Assembly: GCA_018649625.1 (NCBI GenBank)
Contig: JABIHN010000065.1
Span: forward strand, 1 to 40,682
Direction of reading: 5' to 3'
Origin: Fidelibacterota bacterium
GTDB lineage: Bacteria > Fidelibacterota > Marinisomatia > Marinisomatales > UBA1611
Length of the DNA: 40,682 nucleotides
Each line of letters opens with the position of its first letter. Position 1 is the stretch's first letter. Below are positions 1 to 9,957 of the stretch, one piece after another. The notes beneath the pieces are model-generated. The model searched no databases and was not told the DNA's origin. It saw only the letters and a program-made list of their open reading frames with translations. Position numbers and translations under genes: made by a program.

Positions 1-1
1 T

Positions 2-268
2 CCGGTTGTTTTAGATATGGCCGTTGGTTCTGGCACTAATCCTGTTCTTGTTGGCGTTGGTCTAGCAATTGCAACTTCAATGGCCTATTGGCTTGTTATT
101 GGAACCCCTGCTAGTTCTATTGTATATGCAAGTGGACAATTAGAATCTAAAGATTTTATTCGTATGGCAACCATCGGCTGGCCTATTGCACTCGTGGCTT
201 TATCTGTGATTATTGTATTTTATTGGGTGGGTATATTAGGAATTGACCCTGCCGGATTAGGATTTTAA
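2..268 (+). CDS. SLC13/DASS-type sodium:anion symporter, C-terminal fragment
   Basis: This is the 3' end of a gene that begins before the window; the frame is open from base 2 to the TAA at 266-268, so the ATG at 17 is internal. The visible 88 residues are hydrophobic and hold a segment reading AYWLVIGTPASSIVYASGQ, which fits the second conserved SNT loop of the SLC13 divalent-anion/Na+ symporters (the TPPN-type 'T-P...G' stretch near the C-terminus). A last transmembrane helix follows (about IALVALSVIIVFYWVGIL). Such proteins import di- or tricarboxylates, sulfate or phosphate; the substrate cannot be told from this end. A small membrane-protein gene starts 12 bases downstream and is probably co-transcribed. 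Confidence 0.7.
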   Translation, partial: PVVLDMAVGSGTNPVLVGVGLAIATSMAYWLVIGTPASSIVYASGQLESKDFIRMATIGWPIALVALSVIIVFYWVGILGIDPAGLGF

Positions 269-280
269 AGGAGTTTCAAG

Positions 281-604
281 ATGAATATTCTACTAATCAT
301 TATTGTTATTGTGAGCGTATTACTTTACGCTTTAAAAGATAAAAGAGATAAAAAACGTGGCAAACTTGATTCAGCTCTTGCTAAGGATATTGCTCAAAAA
401 AAGAAAGACTCCAATGCAGATATTGTTTCTTATGGACATGTAATGGAACGAAAAACTCAGCTCAATGAATTAATTGATACAAACTTGGGTGACCATCCAA
501 AACAATCAGAACAATTAAAAGATATTATTGAAGATTGGGCACATCTCAAAATTGAATCTTTTGAGAATCGCCGATCCTGGGTCCGTTCCCCCAAAAAGAA
601 ATAA
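281..604 (+). CDS. Small single-helix membrane protein, unknown function
   Basis: A 107-residue protein that I do not recognise. It opens with one transmembrane helix (residues about 2-17, all Ile/Leu/Val), followed at once by a very basic stretch (KDKRDKKRGK), so the rest should face the cytoplasm. The remainder is charged and probably helical, and ends in another basic run (RRSWVRSPKKK). An AAGGAG Shine-Dalgarno at 267-272 lies 8 bases before the ATG, and the gap to the upstream SLC13-type transporter is only 12 bases, so the two are likely one transcript. It could be an accessory peptide of that transporter, but nothing in the sequence proves it. Confidence 0.7.
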   Translation: MNILLIIIVIVSVLLYALKDKRDKKRGKLDSALAKDIAQKKKDSNADIVSYGHVMERKTQLNELIDTNLGDHPKQSEQLKDIIEDWAHLKIESFENRRSWVRSPKKK

Positions 605-725
605 ATCTAGTACAGCACATATAAATTTGTTCCAGTAACCATACATATCAGCCGATCGTTATTTGAACAAGCAGATTATTTTTTTCCATATCATTAACTC
701 TTTTGATACTTAACTATACATAAAT

Positions 726-1121
726 ATGAAAATAAATATTCAAGGTGGCTGTTTTTGCGGTAAAATTCGTTTAAAGGCTAAAATAGAACCTATTTCAGTC
801 GTTAATTGTCATTGCGATAATTGTAAACGGTCTGTAGGCTCTCCTTTTGTCACATGGGCCGTATTTAAAAAAGACGCCATTTCATTCAACTCACCTCCCC
901 CAACTCACACTGCAGAAAATAGAGCCGTCCGAACATTTTGTGAAAGCTGCGGAACATCCATCGCCTATTGGCATCCAGATCGAAAGGATACGATTGATAT
1001 TACTGTTGGATGTTTGGATAAACCGGATAATTACCCACCCAATAAAAATATTTGGACTAAAAAACGTTTATCCTGGGTTCAGAACCCTGATGATATTCCT
1101 AACCACGAAGCTTTTCCCTAA
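726..1121 (+). CDS. GFA / CENP-V family zinc-binding protein
   Basis: 131 residues matching the GFA (glutathione-dependent formaldehyde-activating enzyme / CENP-V) fold in length and motif order. The N-terminal GGCFCGKIR supplies the first CxC zinc pair, HCDNCKRSVGSPF is the central HCxxC signature, and FCESCGTSIAYW gives the last CxxC. Despite the family name, most members have no proven formaldehyde role; they are small zinc proteins thought to bind glutathione or similar thiols. There is no Shine-Dalgarno before the ATG at 726. It is preceded by about 120 bases of non-coding sequence, so it may be transcribed separately from the two genes upstream. It converges with alr. Confidence 0.85.
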   Translation: MKINIQGGCFCGKIRLKAKIEPISVVNCHCDNCKRSVGSPFVTWAVFKKDAISFNSPPPTHTAENRAVRTFCESCGTSIAYWHPDRKDTIDITVGCLDKPDNYPPNKNIWTKKRLSWVQNPDDIPNHEAFP

Positions 1122-1124
1122 AAT

Positions 1125-1176
1125 ATAAAAAAAATGTAAAAGTGGCGAAAGGTTTGAATTTAATCTGGATTGCCAC
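1125..1176 (-). terminator. Possible weak terminator after alr
   Basis: On the minus strand GTGGC (1176-1172) and GCCAC (1146-1142) can form a 5-bp stem with a long 25-base loop, followed by a T-rich run (1141-1125). The stem is short and the loop long, so this is only a plausible intrinsic terminator for the alr operon in the gap with the convergent GFA gene. Confidence 0.3.
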
Positions 1177-1197
1177 CATATAAAAAATAGACTATTA

Positions 1198-2307
1198 TCA
1201 AATTATAATTCTTTCCGTCCTTCCATGAATAGCTGTAAGTAAAACATATGTAGTCGTTCCAATTTCGTTGGCGATTGTTTCTACTGGTAACTCATTTGCA
1301 TCTTTCTTCCCAAAAAGTAAAACTTCTTCTCCTTCTACAGGTAAAATATCTCCAAAATCTACCATGAATTGATCCATGCATATTCTGCCAGCAATTTTAA
1401 AAGTTTGCCCTTTGTAGCCCACAATTCCATTTTCAAACCACTGCCTTGGAAGTCCATCAGCAAACCCAGTTTGAATTACCGCAATATATGTATCTTTTTC
1501 TGTAATATAAACACCACCATAACTCACCGGAGTTCCCGCTTTAACTCGACGAATATTTACAATGGGTCCACAAAAGCTCATCACAGGTTCAACATCAATA
1601 TCCATTGAAACTTCATCTGATGGTGCTGCACCATATAGTAACATTCCTACCCGAATACTCGTGTAAAATGCATCAGGAATATTTAATAAAGCGCCACTAT
1701 TTGTAAAATGAATTTCTTTAAATTTTATTCCCGATTTCTGACCCAACTGAATTACACTTTTAAATTGATTTAGCTGTAATTCCGCATAGCTTAAGTCACC
1801 TTCATCTGCCGTAGAAAAGTGGGAATATATCCCTTCTGGTTCTACACCATCTTCTTTACTTATTAACTCGTAAATAATGGCTGCATCTTCAATATCAATC
1901 CCTAATCGGGTCATACCAGTATCAAATTTTACATGAAATTTTGGAACTGATTGATGGCGGTGATAAAAGGAAATAAGTGTTTTTAAATCTTGAATGGAGC
2001 TAACATTTAAGGTCAAATTTAAATCGAGCGAAGATTGAATTCTTTCTTTCTGAAAACGACTAAAAATTAGAATATCATTTTGTATATTTTCATTTCTAAG
2101 CTCCAGTGCTTCTTCAAAAGTAAAAACAGCAAATGAGACACCAGGTTCATTCTTTATTGAATTTGCAATGATACTTGCACCATGACCATATCCATCAGCT
2201 TTTACAGCACAAATGAGATTCCGGTCACAAGCATGTCGTTGAATATTTCGAAGGTTCTGCTTTAACCGATCCGTATGAATATATGCTTTCGGTCCTCTAT
2301 AAGTCAT
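1198..2307 (-). CDS. alr: Alanine racemase
   Basis: 369 residues, normal length for Alr, which makes D-alanine for peptidoglycan in the cytoplasm using PLP. The PLP lysine is K36 in the signature AVKADGYGHG. The C-terminal beta domain carries the catalytic tyrosine in PVSYGGVY, followed by GFADGLPR and the GRICMDQFMVD segment that lines the active site entrance. The ATG overlaps the stop of the upstream deoxyribosyltransferase-like gene as ATGA (2304-2307), so it is translationally coupled. It is the last gene of a four-gene operon with an ABC transporter. Nothing points to a catabolic (DadX) rather than biosynthetic role. Confidence 0.97.
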   Translation of the reverse strand: MTYRGPKAYIHTDRLKQNLRNIQRHACDRNLICAVKADGYGHGASIIANSIKNEPGVSFAVFTFEEALELRNENIQNDILIFSRFQKERIQSSLDLNLTLNVSSIQDLKTLISFYHRHQSVPKFHVKFDTGMTRLGIDIEDAAIIYELISKEDGVEPEGIYSHFSTADEGDLSYAELQLNQFKSVIQLGQKSGIKFKEIHFTNSGALLNIPDAFYTSIRVGMLLYGAAPSDEVSMDIDVEPVMSFCGPIVNIRRVKAGTPVSYGGVYITEKDTYIAVIQTGFADGLPRQWFENGIVGYKGQTFKIAGRICMDQFMVDFGDILPVEGEEVLLFGKKDANELPVETIANEIGTTTYVLLTAIHGRTERIII

Positions 2308-2768
2308 GGTTTATAAAGTTTTAATAAAGAATCCTTCATAGAATCAAAGGACTCAAAAGTTTCAGTTGAACAAGATGATATCCACCCACTTAATTTATCC
2401 ATAGGGAGTTTATTAATCAGAAAGACAGGGCGATCCACCCAGTATGCCATGGTGACTTCTCCATGAGTTCCACCACCGTATAAAATACTTTCATCCCAAA
2501 GAACAATTAAATAATCTACTTTTGCAATAATGGACCGAAGATCTTGATTAATACATAATCGAATAAATTTTTTATATTTTTCAGGATCAGTATTTTTCCA
2601 TTCCCGGTAATTTTCTGCATCATTAGCTATCATTATTTTTTCTGATTCTATAACTGGATCTATGACATCATGCCCAAGGTTTTCCTTAAGCCAATGTGTG
2701 ATTTCAGACCGCCAATCAGCACCTTCATTTTCTGCATTTTCCATTCCACCAGATAAGTATGCAATCAA
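2304..2768 (-). CDS. Nucleoside 2-deoxyribosyltransferase-like protein (TTG start)
   Basis: The frame can be opened at an ATG at 2852, but that would overlap the upstream permease by 88 bases and add residues with no family resemblance. A TTG at 2768 gives 154 residues starting right at the expected first strand (IAYLSGGM, like the YLAGPM of the family). It has a strong AAGGAGG Shine-Dalgarno at 2783-2777, 8 bases upstream, and overlaps the permease stop as TTGA. The family fold is supported by VDYLIVLWDES followed by GGGTHGEVTMAY, which matches the GT-x-EI-x-A segment carrying the catalytic Glu. Family members transfer deoxyribose between bases or hydrolyse nucleotides; the substrate here is unknown. 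Confidence 0.75.
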   Translation of the reverse strand: MIAYLSGGMENAENEGADWRSEITHWLKENLGHDVIDPVIESEKIMIANDAENYREWKNTDPEKYKKFIRLCINQDLRSIIAKVDYLIVLWDESILYGGGTHGEVTMAYWVDRPVFLINKLPMDKLSGWISSCSTETFESFDSMKDSLLKLYKP

Positions 2769-3514
2769 TGTATGAGCCTCCTTTTTAGGATGGATCCATT
2801 TGCAATCACCCAAAGTCCGCTCAGAGCAAACATTCCCGAAAATATTTTCCAATCAAATAATCCACTTCGATAATAATTTTGAAATATTTGAAATGGAATT
2901 GAAATCGGCTGCCATTTTAATATTGCTTCCATCTCAGCAGAAAAAAATCCAAACTCTATAATAAAACCATTTCCAAAAAATATTAAAGTAAATATCATTG
3001 CTGTAATTAGAAATAAGGTTGTAACTGTATCAATAATTAAAGCAATAGAAATGAATAAATTACCCAGAAGAAATAAATAGAGTCCTAGACATGAGAATAG
3101 AACAAATATTTCCATTAAGCCTAATGAAATTTGAGTAAAACCAGCAAATACAAAAATAGAAATCAGTCCCATAATCATCGCTTCTAAACCTGCAACAAAA
3201 ATATAGCTTCCAACCAAATTACGTTTTTCATATGGAGCCAGTGCCACATTTACGATTACTTTTTTATGTACACGTAAATCAAAAAAATCTCGGTATAATA
3301 ATGGGAATAACCCTAAAGATGAAATAATAAAAATGAGGCCGGGAATAACCCAAATTTCATACGGTATTCCAGATAAACTTTGACCCAAAATATTTTTCAA
3401 CGATGATGTGATTAAAATATATACAAGAACAGGTAATATAAATATTATTCCGATACTTGAAATTAATCGGTTTTTCCATAACCAAACCCGTCTCATGAAT
3501 AACGCGTAAATCAA
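2765..3514 (-). CDS. ABC-2 type transporter permease
   Basis: 249 residues with about six hydrophobic helices: a short basic N-terminus (MIYALFMRRVWLWKNR), a first helix near 20-37, four or five more between about 55 and 205, and a last one near 225-240, ending in the basic KRRLIH. This is the plan of ABC-2 / CcmB-like permeases, which pair as dimers with a separate ATPase to export lipids, polysaccharides, drugs or peptides, or to handle ions. Its ATG overlaps the stop of the upstream ATPase gene as ATGA (3511-3514), which makes the pairing firm. The exported substrate is not visible. Confidence 0.8.
   Translation of the reverse strand: MIYALFMRRVWLWKNRLISSIGIIFILPVLVYILITSSLKNILGQSLSGIPYEIWVIPGLIFIISSLGLFPLLYRDFFDLRVHKKVIVNVALAPYEKRNLVGSYIFVAGLEAMIMGLISIFVFAGFTQISLGLMEIFVLFSCLGLYLFLLGNLFISIALIIDTVTTLFLITAMIFTLIFFGNGFIIEFGFFSAEMEAILKWQPISIPFQIFQNYYRSGLFDWKIFSGMFALSGLWVIANGSILKRRLIH
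2777..2783 (-). promoter_or_regulatory. Shine-Dalgarno that fixes the TTG start of the deoxyribosyltransferase-like gene
   Basis: AAGGAGG sits inside the last Lys-Arg-Arg codons of the ABC permease, 8 bases before the TTG at 2768. It is one of the strongest ribosome-binding sites in the window. It decides between the TTG and the distant ATG at 2852. Confidence 0.75.
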
Positions 3515-4437
3515 TCCAAACCTCTGCCTGCAAATTCGGAATCTAATAAATCTCTTAACCCTAATTTTTTCACATTTAAATCAATCATTAATTCATCTGA
3601 CGCTGAACGAATTACGTCAAAGAATACTGTTCGATTTCGTCCATAAAAATGAAAAATATTGTCCAATCGATTTGGTGAAACCACTGTTGGGATTTTTGAT
3701 AATTTTTTATACAAATCATCTGATAAAATTTCAAATTCTACCTGGAATTGGTGATAATCCATTGTGCTTTCTAATAATTTATCTAAATGACCATCCATTA
3801 AAATTCGACCATCATGAAAGACCAATATTCTATCGTGGGACTGCTCAATTTCGGCCAAAGCATTACTTACATAAATAATGGTTTTTGTTCCTTTTAATTC
3901 CTTCAATAAATCCCATGTAAGGCGAATTGATTCAGCATCCATATAACCAGTTGGTTCATCTAATACAAGAACATCCGGGTCATGGACTAACTCTCGAATT
4001 AACATTGTTTTTTTCTGAATACCATGTGAAACATTCATGGTAATTTCTTTTAGATATGATGAAAAATTTAGTTTTTTTGCAAAACGATTAATTCTATCTG
4101 TTGCAATACTTTGGGGAATACGATAAAGGTTTGCCGTAAATCGAATATTTTGTTCAAGAGTTAACCATGGATCTAAATCGTTTTCATGAGGAACATATCC
4201 AATAAGATTTCGAGTCGCTTGACGTCGTTTATTCATATCCAAACCATGTATAAAAACTTGACCATAATTTGGTTTATCATATCCTGAAAGCAATTTTAGT
4301 AATGTTGTTTTCCCTGCATCATTCACACCGACAATTGCAACAAGGCTTCCTCGTTCAATCCCGAAGGATAACCCTGCCAGAATTGTTTTATCTCCGACCT
4401 TTTTTCCAACTTTCTTTAATGTTATACTTGCTTCCAT
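3511..4437 (-). CDS. ABC transporter ATP-binding protein (NatA/CcmA type)
   Basis: 308 residues: an ABC ATPase domain (about 1-230) and a C-terminal extension typical of NatA/BcrA-type exporters. Walker A is G37-VNDAGKT-44, Walker B is VLVLDEPT with the catalytic Glu intact, and the signature region reads VSHGIQKK. Several positions drift from consensus: Asp40 replaces the usual Gly of Walker A, the signature is VSHGI rather than LSGGQ, and the switch (H-loop) position in IIYVSNALAEIEQ is Asn192 instead of His. The nucleotide fold is clearly retained, but hydrolysis may be slow or differently controlled. It is the first gene of the operon and lies 63 bases downstream of polA. Confidence 0.87.
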   Translation of the reverse strand: MEASITLKKVGKKVGDKTILAGLSFGIERGSLVAIVGVNDAGKTTLLKLLSGYDKPNYGQVFIHGLDMNKRRQATRNLIGYVPHENDLDPWLTLEQNIRFTANLYRIPQSIATDRINRFAKKLNFSSYLKEITMNVSHGIQKKTMLIRELVHDPDVLVLDEPTGYMDAESIRLTWDLLKELKGTKTIIYVSNALAEIEQSHDRILVFHDGRILMDGHLDKLLESTMDYHQFQVEFEILSDDLYKKLSKIPTVVSPNRLDNIFHFYGRNRTVFFDVIRSASDELMIDLNVKKLGLRDLLDSEFAGRGLD

Positions 4438-4500
4438 TTAATTGCTAGCCTGCATATTCAAATATATTTTTCCTAATTCCATTTTTTTAATACTACCGCT

Positions 4501-7227
4501 TTAATGCGCTTCAAACCAACTTACACCAATTCCATAATCCACAACGATGGGTACAGATAATTTCATAGCATTTTCCATTTTTTCTACAACCATTTTTATT
4601 AATATTTCTTCTTCTGATTTTGGATATTCAAATAAAAGTTCATCATGAATTTGAAGAATCATTTTGGATTCCATTTTATTTGATTCAATTTCATTTTGAA
4701 TCGCACACATGGCTAACTTTATCATTTCCGCTGCGGAGCCTTGAATAGGCATATTAATGGCCATTCTTTCAGCTGCTTGTCGCCTGAGACCATTTTCTGA
4801 ATCTGCATCCCACACAGGACGACGACGCCCCAACATTGTTTCGACAAATTTTTCATTTCGTGCTTTCTCTAATGTTGCATCAATATAACTACGAATACCT
4901 GAATATTGTTCAAAATAGGATTTAATGATTGCCACGGCTTCGTGTCTCGAAATCCCTAATTCCTGACTCATTCGAAATGGGCCTGCTCCATACATAATAC
5001 CAAAATTTACCACCTTTGCAGTGCGTCGCATTTCAGGTAATACTGAATCTAAAGGTACATTGAAAACATGACTTGCCGTGCGAGAATGAATATCGTCTCC
5101 ATTTGCAAACGCATCAATTAATCCTTTATCTTGACTAAGATGAGCCATAATTCTAAGTTCAACTTGAGAATAATCTGCAGATAAAATTTTCCACCCTTTA
5201 GTTTGTGCCCTGAAAGCTTTTCGAATTTCACGCCCTTCTTCTGTTCGAATAGGGATATTTTGAAAATTGGGATTTGTACTTGATAATCGCCCAGTGGCTG
5301 CAATCGTTTGATTAAATGTTGAGTGAATTCTTCCAGTCTCTGCATTGATTAATTCGGGTAAGGCATCAACATACGTATTTTTCAGTTTATTATACTTTCT
5401 GTATTCTAAAATATATTTTGGTAATTCATGTAAATTTTGCAATTGTTTTAATATAGGTTCTGCTGTACTACGTTTCTTTACCTGCGGTAATTCTAATATA
5501 TCAAACAGAATATTCGCCAATTGTTGCGTAGAATTAATATTGAATTCTGTTTTAGCTAATCTATATATATTTGAAATCAATACGTCTAATTTTTTACCTA
5601 ATTCATTTGACATCATTGTTAAAAAATCAGAATCAACAAAGGTTCCTTCATATTCCATTTCAATTAATGTAGGAATCAAAGGCATTTCAATATTTGAAAA
5701 GAATTGAAAAAGGTCATTGTCTTTAAGCTTGGCTTCGTATAAGTCCGTTAATTGAAAAGTAACATCCGCATCTTCTATTGCATAAAATGCAGCCTTTTCT
5801 AATGAAACCTGATCCATTGTAATTTGGTTTCGCCCTTTTCCAATCAAATCTTCAATTGGAAGCATTTCATAATTAAGATGCTCCAAGCTAAGTGTTTCTA
5901 ATTTTATTGATCGTGCTGCAGGATTGAGTAAATGCGCAGCTAACATAGTATCAAATTCAATCCCTTTTATGGTAACACCAAATCGTTTTAATATTAATGC
6001 ATCATATTTAATATTTTGACCTGTCTTTTTTACATTTTCGTCTTCAATTAATTTTTTGAGTTTTTCTAAAACAAATGTGAGATCATTATCTCCAAAATTA
6101 TTTTTATCTTTTTCTAAATATTGAATAGGAATATACCAACCAGAATGAGCTTTATTTGAAAAGCTAATTCCAACAATATCAGCCTCCATCGCTTGGACAG
6201 ATGTGGTTCCTAAATCGATAGAGAATCGCGGTGTTTTTTTCAATTCTATAATTAAGAGTTCTAAATCCTTGATCGATAATATTGTTTTATATTTTTTTGG
6301 GATTTCTGGAGTATCTATTTTTTTTTGCCCTGCTGGGCTTGAAACAAATTGCTTGGATAACGCATGAAATTCTAATTCTGTGAACTTTTTTGAACACGCA
6401 TCAATATCCATATCACGTTTTTTCAATTCCTTCACACCAAATGTCAATTCAACATTTGTAAGAATGGTCACTAATTTTTTACTTAAAAGAGCAATCTCAA
6501 CTCCATTTTTCAATCCTGTATGTGCACGCTTATTTGTGATTTTATCGACATTCTCCAATGCACCTTCTAGAGACCCATAAGCTTTAATTAGTTTGACTGC
6601 AGTTTTTTCTCCAACGCCAGCAACACCTGGCACATTATCTGAACTGTCACCCATGAGCCCTAATAAATCAATAATCTTGTTTGGTGGAACACCCCATTTT
6701 TCTTCTACCTTTTTTGCATCATAAATTGTAGTTCCGGGTAGCTTTCGGGTACCAGGTGCAAATAAGAAAATATGATCATTCATTAATTGCATAAAATCTT
6801 TATCTCCGCTAACAATAAATGTATCTAACCCTTCTTTTTCTGCTTCAACTGCTAATGTTCCTACAATATCATCAGCTTCCACACCAGGTTTCTTTATGAC
6901 AGGAAGATTCAGAGCTTCAAGTATTTCCCAAAGATGCGGTAATTGTTCTACCATTTCATCAGGCATTGGAGATCGTTGAGCTTTGTATTCTTTATACATC
7001 TCATGCCTGAAATTTTTCCCTTTCGTATCAAAGGCACAGGCAATGTAATCAGGATCTTCAGCCTTAATTAGTTTTAAAATTTGGTTTACAAATCCAAAGA
7101 GTGCACTCGTATGAAGTCCATAACTAGTTATGAGTGGGTTACGAATGAGAGCGAAGTGGGCGCGATAATAGACAGCATACCCATCAATGATAAAAAATCG
7201 TTTACGGTCAGTTTTATTATTTGTCAT
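4501..7227 (-). CDS. polA: DNA polymerase I
   Basis: 908 residues with the full three-domain plan: 5' nuclease (about 1-300; opening FFIIDGYAVYYRAHFAL, with GVEADDIVGT and LMGDSSDNVPG), 3'-5' exonuclease fold (about 310-510) and polymerase (about 520-908). Polymerase motifs are intact: A SADYSQVELRIMAH, B RRTAKVVNFGIMYG, C LQIHDELLFE. The Exo II and Exo III aspartates are present (GQNIKYDALIL and YAIEDADVT). The Exo I motif, normally Asp-x-Glu, reads D338-L-G340, so the metal-binding glutamate is missing and proofreading may be weak or absent. The enzyme fills gaps in repair and removes Okazaki primers. There is no Shine-Dalgarno before the ATG, and a groEL terminator separates it from the genes upstream. 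Confidence 0.98.
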   Translation of the reverse strand: MTNNKTDRKRFFIIDGYAVYYRAHFALIRNPLITSYGLHTSALFGFVNQILKLIKAEDPDYIACAFDTKGKNFRHEMYKEYKAQRSPMPDEMVEQLPHLWEILEALNLPVIKKPGVEADDIVGTLAVEAEKEGLDTFIVSGDKDFMQLMNDHIFLFAPGTRKLPGTTIYDAKKVEEKWGVPPNKIIDLLGLMGDSSDNVPGVAGVGEKTAVKLIKAYGSLEGALENVDKITNKRAHTGLKNGVEIALLSKKLVTILTNVELTFGVKELKKRDMDIDACSKKFTELEFHALSKQFVSSPAGQKKIDTPEIPKKYKTILSIKDLELLIIELKKTPRFSIDLGTTSVQAMEADIVGISFSNKAHSGWYIPIQYLEKDKNNFGDNDLTFVLEKLKKLIEDENVKKTGQNIKYDALILKRFGVTIKGIEFDTMLAAHLLNPAARSIKLETLSLEHLNYEMLPIEDLIGKGRNQITMDQVSLEKAAFYAIEDADVTFQLTDLYEAKLKDNDLFQFFSNIEMPLIPTLIEMEYEGTFVDSDFLTMMSNELGKKLDVLISNIYRLAKTEFNINSTQQLANILFDILELPQVKKRSTAEPILKQLQNLHELPKYILEYRKYNKLKNTYVDALPELINAETGRIHSTFNQTIAATGRLSSTNPNFQNIPIRTEEGREIRKAFRAQTKGWKILSADYSQVELRIMAHLSQDKGLIDAFANGDDIHSRTASHVFNVPLDSVLPEMRRTAKVVNFGIMYGAGPFRMSQELGISRHEAVAIIKSYFEQYSGIRSYIDATLEKARNEKFVETMLGRRRPVWDADSENGLRRQAAERMAINMPIQGSAAEMIKLAMCAIQNEIESNKMESKMILQIHDELLFEYPKSEEEILIKMVVEKMENAMKLSVPIVVDYGIGVSWFEAH

Positions 7228-7286
7228 AAGTCAAAAATTTACGGCACTCTTTGTATCCGTTCTATCAACATTTTATAAAAAATAAA

Positions 7287-7327
7287 AAAGCCCCGGATCC
7301 TGAACAAGTCAAAGGACGGGGCTTTTC
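7287..7327 (-). terminator. Rho-independent terminator of groES-groEL
   Basis: On the minus strand AAAAGCCCCG (7327-7318) pairs with CGGGGCTTTT (7296-7287), a perfect 10-bp stem with a 21-base loop, then a T-rich tail running into 7280. It lies 28 bases after the groEL stop and before polA, so polA should have its own promoter between this hairpin and 7227. Confidence 0.9.
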
Positions 7328-7354
7328 TATAAATCAGATTAAATCTGACGTGGG

Positions 7355-9300
<1,946 letters not shown>

Positions 9301-9519
9301 TTTTTCAACTCCTTTATATTGTTGATGTTCTTTGATTAAAATATGATTAATAGTGACTGAAGTAATTTCATGCCATTTATTCTAATTTTAATATTTAAAA
9401 AACTGATTTATTACTTATCCTAAACTATCATTTATAGAACAAAGAATGTACCAAGATAACTTATAATTCATTTTGGGAGATTCATATTCGAATCAATGTC
9501 ATTATGGCAAAGAAATAAA

Positions 9520-9957
9520 CTATTTCCCTGTAGAACCAAATCCACCAGTTCCTCGAGATGTTTCTGACAATTCGTCTGCTAGCTCAAAATGGATTGGACC
9601 ACCATCCATGGCAACCAATTGAAATAACCTCTGTCCTTTTTCTATGGAATATGCATCTTGCTTAATATTATCTACAGCAGCCATAATTTCGCCTCTATAG
9701 CCTGCATCAATAAGCCCAATTGAATTACTTAATCGAAGTGGTGTTTTGGCAATACTTGACCTTGGCATTAGTAAATAGGGATTATTATCTAAATTTTCAC
9801 AAGCAATTCCTAAGCGAATTTTCGCAGTTTCACCTGCTTCAATGGTTTGTGCTTCAATAATAAAGAGATCTATTCCAGCATCTCCATCATGGAAATGACC
9901 ATGGTTTTCATATAACGATTTAACTGATTCATTAAAGGATTTTATTTTTAATTTCAT
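9520..9957 (-). CDS. dut: Deoxyuridine 5'-triphosphate nucleotidohydrolase (dUTPase)
   Basis: 145 residues, trimeric dUTPase length, hydrolysing dUTP to dUMP to keep uracil out of DNA and feed dTMP synthesis. All five motifs are present: I DAGIDL, II PRSS, III NSIGLIDAGYRGEI, IV GQRLFQLV and V RGTGGFGSTG, the C-terminal arm that closes over the active site. The ATG at 9957 lies 26 bases inside the end of the upstream homocysteine methyltransferase gene, so the two are translationally linked, although their functions are unrelated. Confidence 0.97.
   Translation of the reverse strand: MKLKIKSFNESVKSLYENHGHFHDGDAGIDLFIIEAQTIEAGETAKIRLGIACENLDNNPYLLMPRSSIAKTPLRLSNSIGLIDAGYRGEIMAAVDNIKQDAYSIEKGQRLFQLVAMDGGPIHFELADELSETSRGTGGFGSTGK

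Noticed and set aside
847-1128. 93-residue ORF inside the GFA gene
   Set aside because: It is an out-of-frame shadow; the GFA frame has the conserved Cys motifs.
9301-9519. CIRCE element for HrcA control of groESL
   Set aside because: No TTAGCACTC/GAGTGCTAA inverted repeat occurs upstream of groES.
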